DNA of 64,000 nt from Paguma larvata (taxonomy: Eukaryota; Chordata; Mammalia; Carnivora; Viverridae): positions 12,062,485-12,126,484 of the forward strand of contig CM057823.1 of assembly GCA_030068075.1 (NCBI GenBank). The letters are read 5' to 3'. The stretch's first letter is position 1; every line of letters starts with the position of its first letter. The translations under genes and the position numbers were made by a program. The notes below the pieces were generated by a model. It searched no databases. It saw nothing but the letters and a program-made list of their open reading frames with translations, and had not been told where the DNA came from. Shown one piece after another: positions 1-11,419 of the stretch.

Positions 1-248
1 GTTACCATGGCTCATGCCTCACTTCAGCTGGTGTGTGGGTAGCAAATGGTGAAGTCCAAAGTGTTAGCTGGCTACTTGCGGACTCAGACTGAACTTTTAA
101 AGGTTCAAACAGGAATAGCCAGACATCACGTGCCTACTGATACAATGCAACTGGAAGCACACAGAACCACCTGTATAGTATTCTTGCCCAAGAGGCTAAA
201 CTTAAATCTTAACAATCCTCTAAACTAACTATTAGAAAACACAAGGGA

Positions 249-358
249 TGAGGTGCCTGGGTGGCTCAACTGAGCATCTGACTCTTGAGTTCAGCTCAGG
301 TCATGATCCTAGGGTCGTGAGATAGAGCTCCACGTCTGAATGTGGAGCCCCTTTAACA

Positions 359-393
<35 letters not shown>

Positions 394-466
394 CCACCCA
401 TCTTCCTCCCTCCCTCTGCTTCTCCCCCCTGCTCACTCTCTCTTTCTCTAAAATTAAAAAAGAAAA
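249..466 (+). mobile_element. SINEC (tRNA-Lys-derived carnivore SINE)
   Basis: The tRNA-like head GGTGCCTGGGTGGCTCAAC is followed by the B-box-like part, a long (CT)n run at about 361-391 and an A-rich tail. It is a non-autonomous retroposon mobilised by L1. The head lacks a few bases against its neighbours, so it is an older, diverged copy. Confidence 0.93.
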
Positions 467-1993
467 TACAAAGGACAACAGATCAAGTTAAAGGACACCA
501 CAAAGATCCAGGTTTGGGCACACGCAAAAAAAAAAAAAAAAGATACTACAAAGAGAACAAAGAAAGTCCTACAAGATAATGAATCTAGTTTTGTTTTGTT
601 TTTAATAAAGTCAAAGGGCAAACATGAAAACAGACTTTTTTATGTAGTATAAGGAGTTAGAGTGTCAAAAAAAGAAGGAAAAAAACTGAGCCTCTAGAAA
701 GACTCACCTATTGTGAAAAGGGTCTAAGAAGCTACAGAAAATAAAGATGATTTCTAGAACTTCTAGACTCAGAGACGCTGCTTTCCTGAACTGTGGCTTC
801 TATTAGAGAAGAGTAATATGATCACTAAGTTTTTCTGAACTCTGCCACTCATCTTCAATAATTCTACCAAACTTCCTATACTTTGGCTTGATTCTGCAAA
901 ATCGAGAGTGCAACCGTAACTAGTGGAAGAAGGGAGAGAAAGCTTTTCAGTGTACCCAACCGACTGAATGGCGGTCCTCAACACAGGTGACAATTCTAAC
1001 ACCAGACTCAGAGTTAATGAACTAAGGGCCTAATTCACTGCTAAGAAGCCAAGAACAGCTCTCCTGATTTGCCTGTGTGATTGAGAAGTTTAAAAAAGAA
1101 ACAAAATCCACACAGATGCCAATGCATATAGCTACAGGAGAGCAATCAGGTTCTTTATAGGGGGGAAGGGGAGGTAGTGGGCATTGCTCTTTATTCCCCT
1201 CCTAATCTTTCATTCTTCCATCCTCAGAAGAAGTTCAAGTATTTGCCCTGTGGTTTCAACTGGGAAGCACAAAAAAAAAGGACGGGGGAGGGATAAGAAA
1301 AACATAAAAAACAACATTAGGTAAAGTCACTGAATGAGAGGAGACCATCTGAAGCTGTTACTTATTTTTAGGTGTGGCTGTCATGCATCTAAACGAAGAA
1401 GCACAATGGCTTCCAAGATGTTGTAATAAATGAGGTAGAAAGAGCAATCATCTCAGGATTTTGCCACTAGAGTGATCCGGGGTGAGCAACTTCTCTGAAT
1501 CACAGCTAAAATGGAAGTCATATAGCCTGGCTCATGAAAATGGAGTAACAGGGCTGATGGCACTTTGTAGACTCTAAAGCATTATCTAAATGTTAAGAAT
1601 CACTACTACAAGGTGTGTTGTTTCCCTGCATATTAATGGTAAGCATAAAGTTGTGTCAGGAAACGAAAGCATTTTATATTAACCATGTTCTAGATATAAA
1701 GTCAAAATTCTTAAACATGGAAAACATTCCTGGTGTATGGATTCAGTAAGTCTGTCGACTATAATTACACTTAACAAATAACCTATCATAATGGTGAGCA
1801 GAATATACTCGCTGTCCTTTGAAGTCTCCACAGCTGGTTAATTCTCTGAAAGATGAAAGGTACATGCTCATTTCCTTAATCAAATGCAAAAAGTATCAGA
1901 CCCTGTAAATATGCCAGCATTTGCACTCAGTAAATTAGGACCCTGAATTTTTTTTATTCTAATAGCAGCTGTTGCTATCAGAGAACAAGCTGA
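467..1993. other. Unique AT-rich interval, no gene seen
   Basis: Apart from an A-run near 526-541, nothing recognisable stands out. The short reading frames lack any family motif and are probably chance. Confidence 0.5.
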
Positions 1994-2206
1994 GGGGCAC
2001 CTGGATGGCTCAGTTGGTTAAGCAACCAACCCTTGATTTCAGCTCAGGTCATGATGACACACAGTTCAGGAATTCAAGACCCACATAAGGTTCTGGGAGG
2101 AGTGCGGAGCCTGCTTGGGATTCTCTCTCTCTCTCTCTCTCTCTCTCTGCCCCTCTCCTGCTTTTGCTCTCTCTCAAAATAAATAAATAAACTTAGAAAA
2201 AAAAGA
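1994..2206 (+). mobile_element. SINEC
   Basis: Complete element: the GGGGCACCTGGATGGCTCAG head, the TCAGCTCAGGTCATGAT body, (CT)n, and an AAATAAATAAATAAAC tail. Confidence 0.95.
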
Positions 2207-2299
2207 CCAAGTCAAAATAAAAGTTATATTATCCAGTAAATTTTAGAAAACCCCCTTTGTCTTATTCTATTTTTAATTATATTCTCATATAACATAACA

Positions 2300-2390
2300 A
2301 CCTAGAATATCACCTAGAATATATTAAGCATATATGTCAGACATTGTTCTAACTTCCCACACATATTAACTCATTTGTGTTGTATAAATT
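2300..2390 (+). mobile_element. MIR fragment
   Basis: The stretch around GACATTGTTCTAACTTCCCACACATATTAACTCATTTGTG matches the end of the mammalian MIR core. It is heavily decayed and is cut off by the neighbouring SINE. Confidence 0.55.
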
Positions 2391-2410
2391 AACTATAAAC
2401 AGTTTTCATG

Positions 2411-2422
2411 AGAAAGAGAGAG

Positions 2423-2465
<43 letters not shown>

Positions 2466-2627
2466 GTAGGGGCAGGTCAGATACAGAGGGAGACCCAAAA
2501 TCCAAAGCAGGCTCCAGGCTCTGAGCTGTCAGCACAGAGCCTGATGCAGGGCTTGAACCCGTGAACTGTGAGCTCATGACTTGAGCCGAAGTCGGATGCT
2601 TAACCGACTGAGCCACCCAGGTGCCCC
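2411..2627 (-). mobile_element. SINEC, antisense
   Basis: Reverse-strand SINE: a (GA)n run at 2421-2461, the CCAGGCTCTGAGCTGTCAGC core, and the GAGCCACCCAGGTGCCCC head complement at the right end. Confidence 0.95.
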
Positions 2628-3434
2628 TTCACGTCTACTTTAATTAACTTGAAATAATTCTCTTTATCACCTTATATTTGTCTTATGTACATTTTTGCCA
2701 ATAATGAAGATGAAGGAGAGATTGTCTTCTACTGCCAAAATGGAGTTCTACCCCAGAACAATGAAAGGACATACTTAAATGAATTCCAAAGGACTACAAG
2801 TTTATCTCAAATTCTCTATAAAAATTAAAACAGTATTTTATCCCTATCATAGTATGTAAATTGAATACATAATTATTAAAACCAAATTTCCAAAGTAGAA
2901 AAGTTTCAAAAATGGTTATCTTTCCTTATATAAATAAACAATACATTGAGCTTCCAATCAATGGTTCATATCATAGTTTTTCCTCCAGAAAGTTCAAAAC
3001 CTATAAGGAATTCTCTATAGCTTAAATTCCAAAAAGATACATCATTTCCATCAGATGTAGGGTTCCAATACATCTCTCTACTGAGATTAGTGAGGGATTC
3101 AGAGTAATTAAAAAGAGATGGGCAAATGGAGACGTGGAAAATATCCACCAAAGGCAAAAAGTGAATTCTACACCTAGTGAAAAGCAAATAAACAGCATCT
3201 GATTTCCACGTACGAACTTGAAAAGTTTTGATTAGTGCCTTTAAGGACTCGCTGTAACTGCATACTTATGACAATTCCCTGCTCACTGCTCACCTGGCTC
3301 TGACTGTCGCAGAGCAGGCAGAAATAGGCTACAGAGCCCCCTCCCTCCCTACAGGAAGGCTGATGTAACCAGGGGAGCCATAGACTTTTCTCCAAAAGCT
3401 AAGAAGCCGTTAAAGACACAGAACACTTGGTAAA
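2628..3434. other. Unique interval, no gene seen
   Basis: AT-rich sequence with two short antisense frames (about 2966-3187 and 3174-3395) that show no recognisable domain, signal or splice pattern. I see nothing that supports a gene. Confidence 0.45.
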
Positions 3435-3655
3435 CAGGGTGCTTAACAGATTCCATGTAATTACACTGATTCTTTCAACACCATCTATGAAATAGGCGCA
3501 GTTACCATCTGTATTTCACGATAAGGAAACGGAGGCTTACACGGGTCAAGTACTCTACTGAAGGTCACACAGTAAAGGGCAGAGAACAAAATCAAATCCA
3601 AGTCTGATTCCAGAACCTACTTTCTTAACCACAACACTGTATTTCCTAAATGTGA
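3435..3655 (+). mobile_element. MIR
   Basis: Shows the MIR order: an ACTCATTT-like start, GATAAGGAAACGGAGGC, AAGGTCACACAGTAA, then TCTGATTCCAGAACC and CTTAACCACAACACTG. This is an ancient, decayed tRNA-derived SINE mobilised by L2. Confidence 0.85.
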
Positions 3656-3852
3656 CCAGCGCCAATAGAGAAAATTATAACCTGGGTATCAGCTGCCTAA
3701 TTTGGGTTATTTTTGCATCTTATTTTATAGAATAACATAGTTCACATTATAATTACCTGTCTTTTGAGATAATTACTCAAAAAATATAAATCTCTGAAAA
3801 TCTGTTGGTTTTGAAGTGCATCAAGGAAAATGTTTATCCCAAACCTTGATTT

Positions 3853-4070
3853 CTTTTTTTTTTTTTTTAACGTTAATTCATTTTTGAGAGACAGAGACAG
3901 AGCATGAGCAGAGTAGGAGCAGAGAGAGAGGGAGGCACAGAATCCTAAGGGGGCTCCAGGTTCTGAACTGTCAGCACAGAGCCCGATGAGGGGCTTGAAC
4001 TCACAAACTGCAAGATTCTGACCTGAGTCAAAGTCGAGGGCTTAACAGACTGAGCCACCCAGGAGCTCCT
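3853..4070 (-). mobile_element. SINEC, antisense
   Basis: T-run and AACGTTAATTCATTTTTGAGAGA at the left (tail complement), the CTGTCAGCACAGAGCCCGATG core, and a diverged head complement GAGCCACCCAGGAGCTCC. Confidence 0.95.
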
Positions 4071-4669
4071 CCCCATGCTAAAAGATTATCTTAATTTAGT
4101 TATTTGAGTATCACATTGGACTTCAGGAAGCTGGGTTGGCCTCATCAGCTCTATCACTAAATTCCTCCTAAAACATGAAGTAGTGCTGTTTAAATGCCCT
4201 GAGCAGAGAGAGATGTAACTAGCAAAATAAGTGGACTCTGTGTGTAAAGTGAATTCTAAATCACATCATTTTCATAGTTTAAGAACCTATGTGACAATTT
4301 CTAAGATAAAAATAAATCTGCCTTATTATTCACTTTTTTTAAAAAAGTACTTATTTACATACTTTATATAATGAATCAGCTATGCAGATAATACTTAGTT
4401 TTCCTCGAGTTCTAAAATTCCTCATCCGTCCCTTAGGACAGTATGATGCAAATTCCAGGGTAGTGTGTTCTGGCCATCCAATACAATCTCAAGGACACTT
4501 TGCAGGTGCAAGAAACCTCAGTCTTGGGGATAGTTGCAATCCTGAGTCATCTGGAATTCTCATTATCGATGCCCTCGTGAAAATGAGGACATTGGTCAAC
4601 CATAGCCTACCTATTTCCATGACTCTACCTGTTCACCTCAGTGAGGAGTTTCTCTATAAAACCTTTAGA

Positions 4670-4808
4670 TTTAGAATTCCAGAACTGCAAAAAATCCTAG
4701 GGATCGTCTCTATATACCATCCTGCTCATTTTATAAAAGAAAAACTGAGAAGGATAGAATTTGCCAAAGGTCACTCCATTTATACATTTGATTTGATGCT
4801 AAGATTGG
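4670..4808 (+). mobile_element. MIR-like remnant
   Basis: GCTCATTTTATAAAAGAAAAACTGAGAAGG followed by TTGCCAAAGGTCACTCC recalls the MIR/CORE-SINE pattern. A 144-codon frame at 4382-4816 ends inside this relic, which argues against that frame being a gene. Confidence 0.5.
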
Positions 4809-4894
4809 CGGATTAGCATATGAACTAAACTGAGGCAAAAATAATCAGTTTCCCCTCTGGAGAAGCCCAAATTTGGGAAATTCTATCTTATCAA

Positions 4895-5015
4895 CAGAAC
4901 CAGTGGGTGGATTTTAATTCTGGTTCCATCAATCTCTAATTTGGGACAATTCACTTAAATTCATGGATCTCTGTTTTCTATTCTATAAGGTAAGTAATCA
5001 AGTGCTCTTTAAATT
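4895..5015 (+). mobile_element. MIR remnant
   Basis: GGTTCCATCAATCTC, GGGACAATTCACTTAA and CTGTTTTCTATTCTATAAGG follow the order of the MIR consensus. It is strongly diverged. Confidence 0.5.
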
Positions 5016-5069
5016 TCCATAAGAAAATGAGAAAGGTAAAAATGTTTATCCATGATTATTAAATACATA

Positions 5070-5130
5070 AAACAGAGTAAACATTAGATTGGAGACCTGA
5101 AAACAGAGTTAACATTAGATTGGAGACCTG
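5070..5130. repeat. Two-copy tandem duplication, 31-bp period
   Basis: A 30-base unit beginning AAACAGAGTAAACATTAG occurs at 5070-5099 and again at 5101-5130, with one base difference (TAAAC versus TTAAC). It is a local tandem duplication between two MIR relics. Confidence 0.9.
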
Positions 5131-5134
5131 AATT

Positions 5135-5375
5135 AGAATACCTAACATTTATTGATCATTTACCATACTTCAGAGAGTGACCTAAATGTTCTACATGTAT
5201 TTTATCCTCACACCTTTGAAACAGATTCTACTATTACATTGATGTTGCAAGTGAGGAATTGAGATGTAGAGAATTTAAGTAACTCAGCCAAGATTTCACC
5301 TATGAGGTGGAGCAGTAAGGATCCAAACTCAGGTTGTCTAACTCCAAAGCAATGCTTAAATACTGCGCTGCCCTT
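5135..5375 (+). mobile_element. MIR
   Basis: CTAACATTTATTGATCATTTACC, GAGGAATTGAGATGTAGAGA, AACTCAGCCAAGATTTCACC and ATCCAAACTCAGGTTGTCTAAC reproduce the MIR core in order, so this is a nearly complete copy. Confidence 0.8.
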
Positions 5376-6111
5376 TGGTAACTCAGTTTGCTGTCTTAAC
5401 TAGTCACTTTTCTGGACTTTTTTTTTTTTTTTCCCTCTGAGAACAAACGTGCTTCTCCATGACTCCTGATAAAATCCAATTCCTAGCTCTGTGGGCAGCC
5501 ATTCACTCTATTTCCGTTCCCACTGGCATCTGTAAATTAGCCTCTGGTAATTATCTGTGTAGGAAGCAGCAGGCAGTGTACAGAACAATGTAACTTTTGG
5601 TCAGATTCCAACATGGGAATTTAGCATTCTTGAGTCATAAATCAACCGACCATAGCCCAACTAGAGGCTGTATTTGCTCAAGCTACAAAAATAGGCTTAA
5701 CTGCATAGCTGTAGGAAAATACACCTTCGCAGACCTGAAACAGTAAATCCTCAATCTGCAAAAAGAACAGGTGTTCACACCTTGCCTTCAAAGACAATTG
5801 GTTCCCACGGTGTTTGACCAGATGGTGAGTACAATTTGGGGGCATCTGTCCTCCCTTGAGAATGTACTGTCTTTGATTCCAGGGACTTGAAATGTAGTCA
5901 TAGAAATAACTTTCATTCAAAAGTTAAGATTTTAGACTCAATACCAAAATAACTTCCTAAGAGGGCTAAAATTTCACAGTGTTGTGTTTCATTACATCCC
6001 TATGCTATGGAACACTGTGTTTTCTTTTATACTATTTCTCTTTAGGGAAACTCTAACAACTAGGAGGAATAAAACTAGAACCCAAGAGAATAGGTAATCT
6101 TAGGCTTAAAG
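5376..6111. other. Unique interval, no gene seen
   Basis: Contains a T-run at about 5419-5432. An 80-codon antisense frame at 5678-5920 has no recognisable motif, and no supported gene, exon or regulatory element was found. Confidence 0.45.
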
Positions 6112-6332
6112 GAGGGGTTGGCAAACTACAATCTGTGGGCCAATGCCACTCCCACCTGTTTTCGTAAATAAAGTTTTATTGGAACTCTGTCATATCTATT
6201 TGCTTACATACTATCTATGGTTGCTTTCATGCTACCACTGCAGAGTAGTTTTAGCAGAGACTATAGGACATGTAAAGACTAAAATATATATTATCTGGCT
6301 TTTCATAGAATAAGTTTGCTGATCTCTGGCTT
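6112..6332. mobile_element. hAT-Charlie MITE relic (MER3-like)
   Basis: The left end GGGGTTGGCAAACTACA and the right end AGTTTGCTGATCTCTGGC form imperfect inverted terminal repeats around GTAAATAAAGTTTTATTGGAAC. The length of about 220 bp fits a non-autonomous Charlie-type DNA transposon. The name MER3 is from memory of the consensus. Confidence 0.7.
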
Positions 6333-6359
6333 AAGTCATGGTGAACTGGAAATGTTTTT

Positions 6360-6572
6360 ATTTTTTTTTAATGTTAATTTGTTTTTGAGAGACAGACAGA
6401 CCGAGCTCAAGCAGGGGAGGGGCAGACAGAGAGAGACACACAGAATATGAAGCAGATTCCAGGCTCTGAGCTGTCAGCACAGAGCCTGATGCGGGGCTTG
6501 AACCCACAACCCATGAGATTATGATCCAAGGGGAAGTCAGATACTTAACCAACTAAGCCACCCAGGGGGCCC
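6360..6572 (-). mobile_element. SINEC, antisense
   Basis: The antisense tail ATGTTAATTTGTTTTTGAGAGA, the core CCAGGCTCTGAGCTGTCAGC and the head complement AAGCCACCCAGGGGGCCC are all present. Confidence 0.95.
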
Positions 6573-6760
6573 TGGAAATCTTAATGTACTTACATTTTTT
6601 GGAAGTTTCTTTTAAGAATATACTTATAAATGAAAAAGCAGAAGCGCTCCGATCATGTCAACCATTTTATCTCATAAACTGCAAGCTGGTAATCTAGAAT
6701 CAACCCCTTTAACGTCAGTTCCATTAGCAGACAATCACTGTGCTCTTCCCTTATCTTTTG

Positions 6761-6976
6761 TTTTTTTAAACATTTTTTTAACATTTATTTATTTTTGAGA
6801 CATAGAGTGAGCAGGGGAGGGGCAGAGAGAGAGGGAGTCACAGAATCCAAAGCAGGCTCCAGGCTCTGAGCTGTCAGCACAGAGCCCGACGCGGGGCTCA
6901 AACTCACAGACCGCAAGATCATGACCTGAGCCAAAGTCGGCCGCTCAACCGAGACTGAGCCACCCAGGCGCCCCCC
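6761..6976 (-). mobile_element. SINEC, antisense
   Basis: ACATTTATTTATTTTTGAGA at the tail and GAGCCACCCAGGCGCCCC at the head. CpG positions in the head (GACGCGGGGCTC, GGCGCCCC) survive, which suggests a younger copy than its neighbours. Confidence 0.95.
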
Positions 6977-8438
6977 CTTATATCTTAATACTCAACCATC
7001 ACAATGACTCAGTACTCTTAGTAGAGTTATCTCATGATAAGTTGTACTTACTGAAAAAGATTAGAAGGGAAAGAAACAGTGCCTGGCATCACGAACACAG
7101 TTGGGGGCAATAAAGACCTACTTTATTTCATAGCTATTCCTAGGTCTGGCCATATTATTCCCCTACAAAGTATGTCAAAATAGGAGACTATGTAAATCAA
7201 GTCTCCTCGGAGGCCTGAGATTAACCTCTAAAAGTAAAGAACAGCAAATATGCTGCTCCTTTGTCTAAGTAAAGATGGAAGACAGCTTCAAAGACATAGC
7301 ACTTAACAAATGCGCAAAGAAATTGCATATAAGTAAACCAGAACCTGAGAGAAATTGTGGTTATAATTTTCTACCAGAGATCTAGTCTTCCTTTGGTCTC
7401 CTATACTTCAAAGTACCTGGCCCTTTTATTCATGAATGATCTTGGAATTCCACTAATTACAATGTAAATTAGAGTGATAGAGCACTAAGGAAAAAATCTA
7501 ATTAATATTTCAACGTCAAAAAAGTAGACTCTTGAAATTCTAAAACTTAAAAGTTTACTGAAGCACAAATTTGTACTGCATGCTTTGTAAACTTGGTGAA
7601 CTGAAATGAGTCATTTAAATAATGAGTGAGCACAGCTGACAGCCAAGCTCCCACATCTCAAAATAGCTTTATAGTTCTTTGCTCACCTTCTAGATGAAGC
7701 AAAATTCGTAAAGTGATTATAAAAATGGTGCCCCAAGGAAAACTACCTGCTAGGGCTCATGATAGAAGAGAAAAAAGTAAAGGAAGCTAAAAAATGATCA
7801 TTCTAAAGCCACAAAATAGAAGGCTTATGAATACAGGAAATATAGTGATAGTTGTGATTGTAGGTTTTTCAAAGTTCTACTGACTACACTCCAAGCTCGT
7901 GTCAAGGGAGGGAGCGGCAAAGGATAGGTACAAACACCAGAAGAAATTTAGTGGTGCTACTTGTATACTCTGGGACTTGCAGCATATCATGTATACATTG
8001 GTACAAAGTATCAAAAACCTGAACAGTAGGTTTTGCATACCTTTGTGGCAAAAGAAAACATATATATGATTATCTATTAGATCCCTCAGGGGAATTTAAC
8101 CGTAAGTCACATGCACAGACTGGGGGCAAGTGCAATCTCTATAAACTGTATGTTGACATACAGTAAAATATGAAGAAATTCAACGCATCTGAGAGTTAAC
8201 AACAATAAAAATAGCATGAAAACTATGAGGAAATATATAGCAAAGCAGAGACAGAAATTGTCCTTCTGAAAGATCAGATGAAGAGCAAATATCTGGAAGT
8301 TATTCTCTATAAACTCCAGCAGGAAACTTTCGGCAACTAATTAGCATGCTCAATTTTTTTTTTTAATTTCAACTCTAAGAGAGTATTCCTATATGGAGAG
8401 AACAGGTCAAAATAAGAAACTTAAAATGTGATGAAAAT
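6977..8438. other. Unique AT-rich interval, no gene seen
   Basis: About 1.4 kb with no recognised repeat, RNA gene or open frame above 60 codons. It may hold old unrecognised repeats. Confidence 0.45.
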
Positions 8439-8606
8439 GGGGGCACCTGGGTAGTTCAGTCAGTTGAGCATCCAACTCTTGATTTTGGCTCAGGTCAGGA
8501 TCTCATGGTTGAGCTCTACACTGACAGCACAGAGCCTGCTTGGGATTCTCTCTCTACCTCTCTCTGCCATGTGTTCTCTCTCCAAAATAAATTTTTTTTA
8601 AAAAAC
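8439..8606 (+). mobile_element. SINEC (short copy)
   Basis: GGGGGCACCTGGGTAGTTCAG head, TGACAGCACAGAGCCTGCTTGG and CTCTCTCTACCTCTC, then CAAAATAAATTTTTTT. It is shorter than the other copies, with a deletion in the middle. Confidence 0.9.
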
Positions 8607-8689
8607 ATGGTGAAAATGTAATGGGATTAATGAGGACGGGGATCGATGGGGAGTTAGGGTTCCACTGTGAGAATTCAATGGGCTGTTAT

Positions 8690-9538
8690 CTGCTCAGTTT
8701 TCATTATTTTTATGACTAATATTTTCATGTCTTTTGATGACAACATATGCATTTTGGGGGTTACATACCAACTACTGGGCCATAAAGTATGTGCATATTC
8801 AATGTTAGTAGCTACTGACAAACAATTTCCAAAGTGGTCATACCAATCTACAGTCCCATCAGAAGGACATGACAATTCAAGTTGCCCCACATCCTTGACA
8901 ACATTTGACCCTGAGTCTCTTCCAATTTAGTCATTCTGATATGTATGTGTATATCTATTACATTGTGATTTTAATTTGCATTTCTTTGATGGCTAGTGAA
9001 TTTGACCAACATTTCACAAGTTTCTTACAATTTAGACATGCTCTTTAGAGTTCATATCTTTTGCCCATTTTCTGTTGATCATTTTTCCTTTTTCTTATTA
9101 ATTTGTAAGTGTTATTCTTATGGACAGGAGTCCCATGTGAGGCTTTCCCTTTCACTTCCCAAATCCTTCTTTTAAACACTCTTCATTTTAATATGGTCCG
9201 ATTATCAATTTTTCCTTTAGAGTTGGCCCTTCCTGTATGTCGTGTACCACTCAGAAATCTGTCCTAGACATATTATAAAAATTCTCAGATTATAAAAATT
9301 CTCATTTTTTCTAAGAATTTTTTTTTACCTTTCATGTCAAGATCTATGAACTCATCTGAAATTTGTTTTTGTGCATTAGTTAGGTAAGGGTCAAAATCCA
9401 TTTTTCCATGTTGATAGTCAATTGAACCAACAGGATTTTTTGGTACTGCAATGAAGAATCTTTGGCCATTAATATGGTCACCTATATATGGGCCATTATT
9501 GACACTTTTATGAAGTTGAGTCTTCCTATCCACTGGTT
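8690..9538 (-). mobile_element. L1M fragment, antisense
   Basis: Typical antisense L1 3' region wording, for example CAATTTCCAAAGTGGTCATACC, CATCAGAAGGACATGACAATTC, TGATTTTAATTTGCATTTCTTTGATGG and TTCATATCTTTTGCCCATTTTCTG. It is an old mammalian L1 with no open frame. A short tandem duplication sits inside it at 9272-9305. Confidence 0.85.
9272..9305. repeat. 17-bp tandem duplication
   Basis: ATTATAAAAATTCTCAG is followed at once by ATTATAAAAATTCTCAT. This is a small local duplication inside the antisense L1. Confidence 0.85.
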
Positions 9539-9544
9539 CAGACC

Positions 9545-11380
9545 TAAGCCAACCCTGCCAACCTAAAACTTACTTAGTACAATATAGAGATCATGGTAGG
9601 AGTTTATGGAAGCCATATAGCAAATAGAGTTAAGACCTAAGTGCCTACATGGTCAGCCCAATGGAATGCCAGACCTATTCCAGAGACATTTTTCTAGTTT
9701 CTAGGTATATCATTGGATAGATTACTCAGTAACTGACAGAACATCCACATTAGCTTCCTGACCCATTGAGTAGGAACTATTATGCTTAAAAAATTTTTTT
9801 TAATTAAAAAATTTTAAAAAGGCCAAGTGGAAGCTCCTGGGTCTCCCATCCCTCCATCCCTATCAAAATAATATCAATATATGTATGTAGATATATATAG
9901 ATATATATATCCATCTTTATGAAAAATTCTGAGTTTAATGTTACCATGAATAACTTAGAGATACAGAACTGGTGATTTCTATTAGAGAGTCATTTGACTC
10001 ACCACCTGGTCTATGCCAGAAGACCATTGGATCTTGGAAGACAGCACTGAATCACTGCTAACTAAAACAGGTGATGATTTTAATTGGAGACCCTGTTCCA
10101 ACGTAGTCTCTTCATTATGATAGATCAACAAAGCTCCTTTAACCTAATTTTCAAAACTGACACAGTGCTATTTCATCTCTCCAATATTAATTGCTTCACA
10201 ATCCTACATGACATTCCATCAGTCTACTATATCAATGATCTCATGCTGATTGGACCTGGTAAGCAGTAAATATCAGGTACCCAGACATGTGCATGCTGGC
10301 AGATGAGAAATAAATCCACTTCAGGGGCTAAGTCCCTGGGAGTCCAATGGTCTGAGCCATACTAGGCTATCTCCTCTAATATGTAAGACAAGTTGCTGCA
10401 CATTAATCTCATCAATGCATCACTGATCAATTTTTGTGGCCGACTTTTATTTTATGGAAAATATATACCATATTTGGGTGGGCTACCCTTATCTATTTAT
10501 TGAGTCATCAATGAGTAGGCTCAGAGCAAGAGAAGGCTCTCTAGCCATCCAATGACAGAGCAAGTGAACTCTGGCCTAACAAATTCAATAGTTCTCAGAA
10601 GTACATAGTCAACCAGGACACTGTGTGAAGATTATAGCAAGCCCCAGTAGAACAATAACAGCACAATCCCATAGAGTTTCAGCAAGTAAGTATTCTTTTG
10701 ATTAAAACTTTTGAGTGACTACTGGACCTTGGGAGAGAACCAGTGCCTGACCATGGGACACCAAATTTATATGCAACTAGAATGACCCCTCCTGAGTTAG
10801 GTATTAGCTAATTCCCTAAGCCATAAAGACTAGAGCTCCCAGGAGGATTCTATACTCAAATGGAAGAAGCATAAATGGGACTGATTTCAAATAGATGTTA
10901 AGGCATAAAATGTAGGAATTTGCTTTCCATTCCTAGTGTACTTACACTGTTTTACCATGTTGCCACTAACACACCTTTATGACCTCATAAGGAGGACCCT
11001 ACATGAAGTTGAAGAAGAAAAATATTTTTTCCCGATTTATAGATACCTCTGGATTATATGAGTAAATCAGAATTTCCGAGAACATGTTACTATCTTGGTC
11101 AAGATTGGAAGATGGCCTGAGGTATGAAACTTTCCCAATTCATGAGTAATAGCTGATGGTTTGGCCAGATGGTAAGGGACTTGTAAGTAACTAGATGGGA
11201 AAAACCGATGTGAAAAGGAGGTTTGGAGAGAAGTCTGAGACACAGAGTGTGGATTATTTCTACCCCATGAAAATGCTAATCAAATGATCCCTTCTGTAAA
11301 GGAGTCTCTCAAGGAGGAAGCCTAAGATAAAAATAGTTCCTATGAAAAGCTCAGTAAGGAAAACAAAGCATAGAAAGCAT
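9545..11380 (+). pseudogene. ERVL protease-reverse transcriptase remnant
   Basis: A decayed endogenous retrovirus of the ERVL class. The left part (about 9690-9790) resembles the end of the protease region. At about 10000-10060 CCAGAAGACCATTGGATCTTGG resembles the start of the reverse transcriptase. At about 10225-10260 the palm motif reads Y-Y-I-N-D-L-M-L-I-G-P, so one catalytic Asp of the usual YxDD is Asn here. Further downstream, the stretch at 10715-10760 around GACTACTGGACCTTGGG and CAGTGCCTGACCATGGG, and later CATAAATGGGAC, belong to the RT/RNase H part. Stops and gaps are frequent, so it cannot make a protein. It ends against the L1 at 11420; no flanking LTR is visible. Confidence 0.75.
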
Positions 11381-11399
11381 GAAAGTAAAAAAAAAAAAA

Positions 11400-11419
11400 A
11401 AAATTGAATATAAATGCTT
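11400..11419. repeat. Left target-site duplication of the full-length L1
   Basis: AAAATTGAATATAAATGCTT lies directly before the L1 5' end and recurs perfectly at 18206-18225. It sits next to a poly-A run, a typical L1 endonuclease target. Confidence 0.93.

Noticed and set aside
4382..4816. 144-codon frame
   Set aside because: No recognisable domain; it ends in a MIR relic and has no splice or promoter context.
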